Shown here in pieces: positions 43,845-48,755 of a stretch of DNA of 48,755 bases (position 1 is its first letter; the number at the start of each line of letters is the position of its first letter). Source of the stretch: Actinomortierella ambigua. Taxonomy: Eukaryota > Mortierellomycota > Mortierellomycetes > Mortierellales > Mortierellaceae. Both the position numbers and the translations under genes were made by a program. The notes under the pieces were generated by a model that saw nothing but the letters and a program-made list of their open reading frames with translations, made no database searches and was not told the origin of the DNA. The stretch is taken from the NCBI GenBank assembly GCA_016098155.1, contig JAAAJB010000244.1:1-48755 (forward strand), read 5' to 3'.

Positions 43845-44148
43845 GGCTGAGAAGACTTGGGCACGCTACAAAGGCCAGGGAAATAAGGGTATATGGGGCA
43901 CGGAAGCAAAGCGAGTGAGCGTCAAGCCGGCTGCGTAATGTCGAAGAGAGAGAAGAGGGCTGTGGACGAGTGATGAGGGTGGATTGATGAGAGAAATGGA
44001 AGGGTTGGTTGGCCACCAAAGCCACAGGGGACGATTCCCACAAGTTGACTCGCCAGCAAGCAGCCACAGGAGAGAACATTGCCACCTTTCACCGCTCCCC
44101 CTTCTTTGTTTTGTCCTTACTCCCTTTCTCTCTCCAATTCATACAGAC
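43845..44148. promoter_or_regulatory. divergent promoter region between BTB gene and PPIL1-like cyclophilin
   Basis: The start codons lie 304 bases apart on opposite strands. The cyclophilin side ends in a CT-rich leader. No clear TATA element is seen on either side. Confidence 0.5.
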
Positions 44149-45110
44149 ATGTCGCGCGTCGTTCTCGAGACCTCGATGGTACGGAGATCCACCAAAAGAC
44201 TGAGTGGCAATGACAAGATGCATGGGTCTGTGCGGACATAACTCATCTTTTTTTTTGTTCTTTGGTTATCGCTCTTCAACCCACAGGGCGAGATCGCCTT
44301 CGAGCTGTATACGGACCATGCTCCTCGCACCTGCAAGAACTTTTCTGAGTTGGTATGGGCAATGCCACTTATTAGCAGCGCGGGATCGATGGCACTTTTT
44401 TTCATGCGCTTCTACTAACCCGTTGTTAACACTGTGCTTGTGACATCTCCATAGGCTCGAAGAGGATACTACAATGGCGTCGTAGTAGGTTGAAAGCATC
44501 TTTATCTTGATCAATGTTGCACACACGATGACGAAATCATCGACTCATAACGCGCTCTGCTGGACCGCATCATAGTTTCATCGCGTGATTCCAGATTTCA
44601 TGATCCAAGGAGGGGACCCAACAGGGACAGGTCGAGGCGGTGCTTCGATCTATGGGTAAGCCAAGAAAAAAAAATCTGGAGCTGCAGTCGACACTGGATA
44701 GAGGCTCTAAACATGACTGACGATCGCTTTCTGTGCTTTGGGAATAGCGATAAGTTCGCCGATGAAATCCACCCAGATCTCAAACATGCAGGGGCAGGCA
44801 TTCTTAGCATGGCCAACGCAGGACCCAATACCAACGGATCGCAGGTCAGTCCACAGTTGTTGGCATCGCTTGATTGCCCCGTGTCGCCTGCTCTGTTCTC
44901 ACCATGCCCCCCCCCTTTTTCGTGTCTCGTTTTCTCTTGCATTAGTTCTTCATAACACTTGCACCCACACCTTGGTTGGATGGGAAGCATACTATTTTTG
45001 GACGGGTGTCAGAAGGGCTTCGGGTCGTCAATAGGATGGGGCTTGTCGCTACAGATGCCAGTGATCGACCAAAGGAGACTGTCAAAATCATTCGAGCAAG
45101 AGCAGAGTAG
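44149..45110 (+). CDS. PPIL1: peptidyl-prolyl cis-trans isomerase, PPIL1-type cyclophilin
   Basis: Six exons (44149-44178, 44287-44352, 44455-44484, 44576-44655, 44748-44844, 44946-45110), all in phase, give 155 residues. Two exons are only 30 nt long. The complete protein contains the cyclophilin signature: [40 protein letters not shown] and [12 protein letters not shown]. Active-site residues (the FHR arginine, QGGD, FF, WLD, H) are conserved. Order and length match human PPIL1, a spliceosome-associated cyclophilin that binds SKIP; nuclear function in splicing is inferred from that. Its 3' end is 134 bases from the convergent IMP3 stop. Confidence 0.95.
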
Positions 45111-45244
45111 CCCGAGTGTCATAGCATGCCTTCAAAAATCACCGAATTAACAGCAACCATAATCAAGTTTTCTGCCGAGCAACTTTGTACGACACTGAGA
45201 GATACATAGGAATGTTGATTTATGAATTATGAATACACACGCAA

Positions 45245-45989
45245 TTACAGTAGATCAAAATCGTCCAGTTTGTCGTTGTACTTCATGATCTTGCGTTTGA
45301 TCTTCGAAGTATCCACCCAGGTAACAAAGTCCTCCAAGTTGCGTGTTACAAGGTATGCTGGATCTGTCACAGTCTCGGGTCCAACACGGATGTCTAAAAA
45401 AAGGATTGAGCGGTGTGAGTGGGCAAAGACTGGTCTGGTTCATCAATAAACCACATCACGTTTGTTCCTTATCAGTGGTCCGACAGCATAGCAGATACAT
45501 ACGCCCTTGCTCAACGAAAGTGACAGCCTCTTTGACAGTCTCCGCCATCTTGAGGCGACAAAGGACAATTGGTAACCGCCTCCGGCAGAAAGCGCTAACG
45601 GTAATCTTGTCGATCTGTGAGAACTGCTTGTCAGCGGTTAAAATGCCCATGCTGTAAAGCTTTTCGATAAGCTCCTTCTCCTGCTTAGAACGAAACGGAT
45701 CCTGTGGTGGTAGAAGCGATATTTTGTTGGCGAGCGACTTGATGTTGCCGCAGAGTTTGTTGTATCTACAGTAGCACAAAGTTGGATAGGTGGGGTGAGC
45801 ATGTCTGCCTCTGGCCTCCATGGAGAACGGGGCGAATCAATTTGTATGTCCTTACTTGATGTAATCTTCCCGTTTCTGAATGTGATACCGGCGCATGACC
45901 TTGATCTCTCGGACGTTGTCAGTCGACTTCCATTGAAGAAAGTCGACCTTCTTCAGGAGTTTCTGCTCGTGATGTTTAAGCTGACGCAT
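45245..45989 (-). CDS. IMP3: U3 snoRNP protein IMP3
   Basis: Three coding exons (45989-45856, 45765-45503, 45393-45245), all in phase, encode 181 residues. The family is unmistakable: [36 protein letters not shown] across the first splice, the S4 RNA-binding region with [20 protein letters not shown] and FVEQGHIRVGP across the second, and the end [15 protein letters not shown] to DDFDLL. Length equals that of yeast Imp3 (183). It works in the nucleolar SSU processome, helping U3 snoRNA pair with pre-rRNA. The start MRQLKHHEQ lacks the usual MVRK, so a tiny upstream exon with an acceptor at GCGTCAG is possible, but none is visible. Confidence 0.95.
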
Positions 45990-46979
45990 AGTGAGGTGAA
46001 GGCAATTGACAATCGAAGAACAGTGCGCAAAAACAAATAGTTTGTGAATGGGGTCTCTTTGCTGCAGCATTTTTTTTTTTGGGACGGTGTTTTATTTTGG
46101 TTGTTTTGAGAGCCGCCTGGAAATTATATACCACAATGCTTCACCCAGCCCCACTTGTTCACCTGTATTCCTCTCCATGCCTCTCTATCGTTTCTTCCGT
46201 CTCGTCACTGGCGGACTCAGTATCAATGTCCCTCCACCCCAAAGGAATAGAACGGTGACTGATGTAGTTTTGCGACCTCCAAGCTGCTCAACACATGACC
46301 ATCTCCGCACCTGGTGTCGGTATCTGGAAAGCGAAGGTATCTGATACAGCCCCAAATCCAAGTGCCGCAGAGCAAAACTTCACAGAAGTAACTTGATTCG
46401 CTGATAGAGGCATTCATGAATAAGGCATTGTCGGCGGCAAAGGCGGCGAAGCGCGCGAAGCTGCCCAGGAGCACCGCCCGCACTTCGATTCACCCAGACG
46501 TATCTTGTCAACCCAAACGCTTAGCTTCTCCAGGGAATGCCTAACATCTGGAAGTTCGAGAGGCAGCCGACACAAGAGCACACGGAGTTTATCCTCTCGC
46601 TGAGGGGACAAACAGTTGAAAGCATTCACAAGCCCCTGAAGGTAAGGCCCCAAGATCTGTCAGTGCCGAAGTCAAAGTTTCAGAAAGGGTGTCCCCACTC
46701 GCTTACTGTCAAAATTCATCACAGGGAACGAATGTTATATCTGCGCCAGGTCGTCCAATTGAGTTGATTCAACATGTGCACCATTCGTCGCGAGGGTGGG
46801 ACTACGCCTCATTGCCTCATCCGATAACGTGGCCTTTCATTCCCCTCCCCCACCACGCTTCCCAAACCATTTCCTTCATTAACGTGCTTTATTCGCACAT
46901 CATTTCCTCTATACGCCCGTACTCCTCCTACTGAATCACCTTCTTCCATTTAGTCTTTTACTTTACGTGTACCAGAGCG
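45990..46979. other. gene-poor DNA between IMP3 and the nuclease relic
   Basis: A T-run at about 46071-46080 and two short overlapping frames around 46414-46767 are present. None shows a recognised domain. I cannot support a gene. Confidence 0.45.
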
Positions 46980-48681
46980 ATGGGAGTTGAAGGGTTCTGG
47001 GCATGGCTGAAAAGGAGGCTCCCACCACCGCGGTGCGCTTAGGACAGACTGTACTGTGTACGTTCAAAACCTCATCCTCACCAGAAAACCAGCCAACGGA
47101 TTCCACTGTAGGACTGTAGGTGCCTCGGCCACGAGCATCACCGAGGATTCGACATCCAGCCTGGAAACGACTGGCACTGACGACACCCAAGCTGTTGGCA
47201 CAGAAGACAAATCTCGTAGCCGAGTGGATCTGCTTGGCGGATTGTATCCAACAATCATGTGGGCCTTTAGCAACACGCCTCTGCAAGACGCCCATGGTCA
47301 TTTAACGCGAGAGGTCCTCAAACTTGGTGCTTGTGAGTCACTTGTCGTGTACGTCGATGGTAGTCGTTCGATGGAGAAGGCGGGAACCCGCACCAAACGC
47401 GACGTCATATCGACATTATCCATCAGCAAGGCTCAAGCAAGCTTTGATCAAATGGAAAGCCGCCTTGCATGCGATACGAATATCGCCAAATCACAGCTGG
47501 AAGCCGCCACCAAGACGCTCAACACTTTTTACAAATGAGATCGAGAGGCCCGAGATTCGTTCATGGCATATCTAAGGCAGCAGCAAATTGAGATCGTCCT
47601 GTGCTCTACTGAAGCCGATCTCAGTATCGCGCAGGATTGTGGGCCGCGCAATATCGTCGTAACACGAGATAGTGATCTGGTCGCGTACGCCTCGGTGCAT
47701 ACTGTCTGGTGACTGATTGGTCGAGGTCGCGTCCTTGTCTACAACTTCAAAGACATCCTCACGACCGCACGTTTAATTCGATACCAGCTCACAGCACTCT
47801 GTGTGGTGAGTAAAACCGACAACGGAATGAATGTGTATGGATTGACCGCTGGATTAAGCTCAAAAGACTATCAGGGAGCTGTCTACACAAGGTATGTTAC
47901 TCCTACGCGCCATGGTCGAACCATGCATGCAAAAGACGACTGTACACTAAGCCAACTCATACCGCAGGTGTGCCAGCCATCGTTGAAGAGTATTTTCACA
48001 CCCGCGAGTTTTTTTTTCTTCAACCAACAGCAAACGCGAGTGGAGTCGCCTGAATCTCTCACAAATGACCGCACTTACAAAAACCAGCACAGGAGATATG
48101 AAGGAGTCAAGGGCATGGTCATGAAGAGATGTGAACAGTTATGGGCTACCAAGAATGGCCGCACAAAGTAACATCATCCTCATGTGTCGAGAAGACACTA
48201 GCCAGGCTGGTTTTCATCATTGACTAACACCTGACGCCTGGTAATCATCCTCTCTTACTAAAAGTGCTATCCCGACTTGGATACGGCGACGACAACGTGG
48301 AAAGACCTGTAATGGGTTTCCAACAGTTGATCGGCCTCCACCTGGTTCCCGCGAAGGCCAAGACAATACCAGTGCTCATCCTCGTTTGCACAATGCCCTC
48401 TATACATTCATGTGGAGACAGCAGCATCTCGAGCATGAGGCACCAGCCAGTGCAAGGCCAAGCCGCATATCGAGGCCGTGAAGACCGACGATACGGTGCC
48501 TAAGAAAAAGAGGGCTCATCCTGGTATAAAACGGCCTCTTACCAGCCTCCGAAAGATCGGCATCATGCGAGCTTTGGACTGTAAGCGCCCAATCCGATGC
48601 CCTCTGTGTGAATCTCTACTAGGTTGCGTCAATCGTGTTCTTCAAAAAGCCCCTACTTTAGTGAAATTTGGAACTCAATAA
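46980..48681 (+). pseudogene. decayed FEN1/XPG-like nuclease gene
   Basis: The ATG at 46980 begins MGVEGFWAWLKRR, like the N-terminus of FEN1/XPG nucleases, and the frame stops at 47040. From 47056 another frame continues to 48171 with two breaks, TGA at 47536 and TGA at 47710. It contains VDLLGGLYPTIMWAFSN, SLVVYVDGSRSMEK (the XPG-N metal Asp), EADLSIAQDCGP and IVVTRDSDLVAYAS (XPG-I metal residues). A possible intron starts at GTATGT near 47892. The last part, to 48681, reads RPLTSLRKIGIMRALDCKRP and may be the C-terminus. Such XPG-like genes form large families in Mortierella-type genomes, as far as I recall. This copy seems non-functional. Confidence 0.65.
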
Positions 48682-48755
48682 CGAGATGGAAGAGTGTCTT
48701 TGTAGCTTTATTTGCAGAGAAGACCCCTTTTTATAGGATCTTCGTTAAATAAAAA

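Overview
The window is nuclear DNA of a filamentous or early-diverging fungus. Genes carry several short introns (about 50-300 nt) with GTAAGT/GTATGT/GTACGT-type donors and CAG/TAG acceptors, intergenic DNA is pyrimidine-rich with many CT/GA microsatellites, and the proteins are fungal (M36 fungalysin, BIM1-like cell-surface protein, DASH subunit, ArAE_2/BRE4-type membrane protein, beta-carbonic anhydrase). The set, plus a decayed FEN1/XPG-like nuclease copy, suggests Mucoromycota, most likely Mortierellomycotina; that placement is inference. All exon boundaries were worked out by eye from splice consensus, reading-frame continuity and family conservation; no transcript or database evidence was available.

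Layout. 1-5.2 kb: two adjacent small secreted paralogues with a possible chagasin-like fold, then a secreted BIM1/X325-like protein with a GPI-type tail (+ strand). 5.3-21 kb: a long minus-strand run: a ZIP zinc transporter; a very large six-exon FUSC/ArAE_2-type membrane protein (about 2,625 residues); the SUMO ligase NSE2/MMS21; a MYND zinc finger fused to an acyl-protein-thioesterase-like hydrolase; and an orphan that may resemble proteasome chaperone PAC1. 21.6-26.7 kb: a secreted M36 metalloprotease (+), convergent with mitochondrial ribosomal protein uL15m (-), then a beta-carbonic anhydrase (-). 26.7-29.2 kb: no convincing gene. 29.3-31.0 kb: an alanine-glyoxylate aminotransferase with an N-terminal presequence (-). 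32.1-33.8 kb: a secreted Cu-only superoxide dismutase (-) with a decayed SOD-like relic beside it. 33.8-35.6 kb: only doubtful fragments.

35.6-46 kb is a compact housekeeping block: a PXB/PX/DUF3818 protein (-) divergent from methionine sulfoxide reductase B (+); a GNAT acetyltransferase (-); a tiny two-exon DASH subunit Hsk3 (-); a double T1/BTB protein (-) divergent from a PPIL1-type cyclophilin with six small exons (+); and the U3 snoRNP protein IMP3 (-), convergent with the cyclophilin. From 46 kb to the right edge the DNA is gene-poor and holds a FEN1/XPG-like nuclease gene broken by a frameshift and two TGA codons.

Functional threads. Metal and redox biology recurs: BIM1-like protein, Cu-only SOD, ZIP transporter, MsrB and carbonic anhydrase. 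Two enzymes (aminotransferase and MsrB) carry an arginine/serine-rich leader followed by an internal Met at the start of the conserved domain, which would fit dual targeting by alternative initiation. I found no tRNA, rRNA, CRISPR array or intact transposon.
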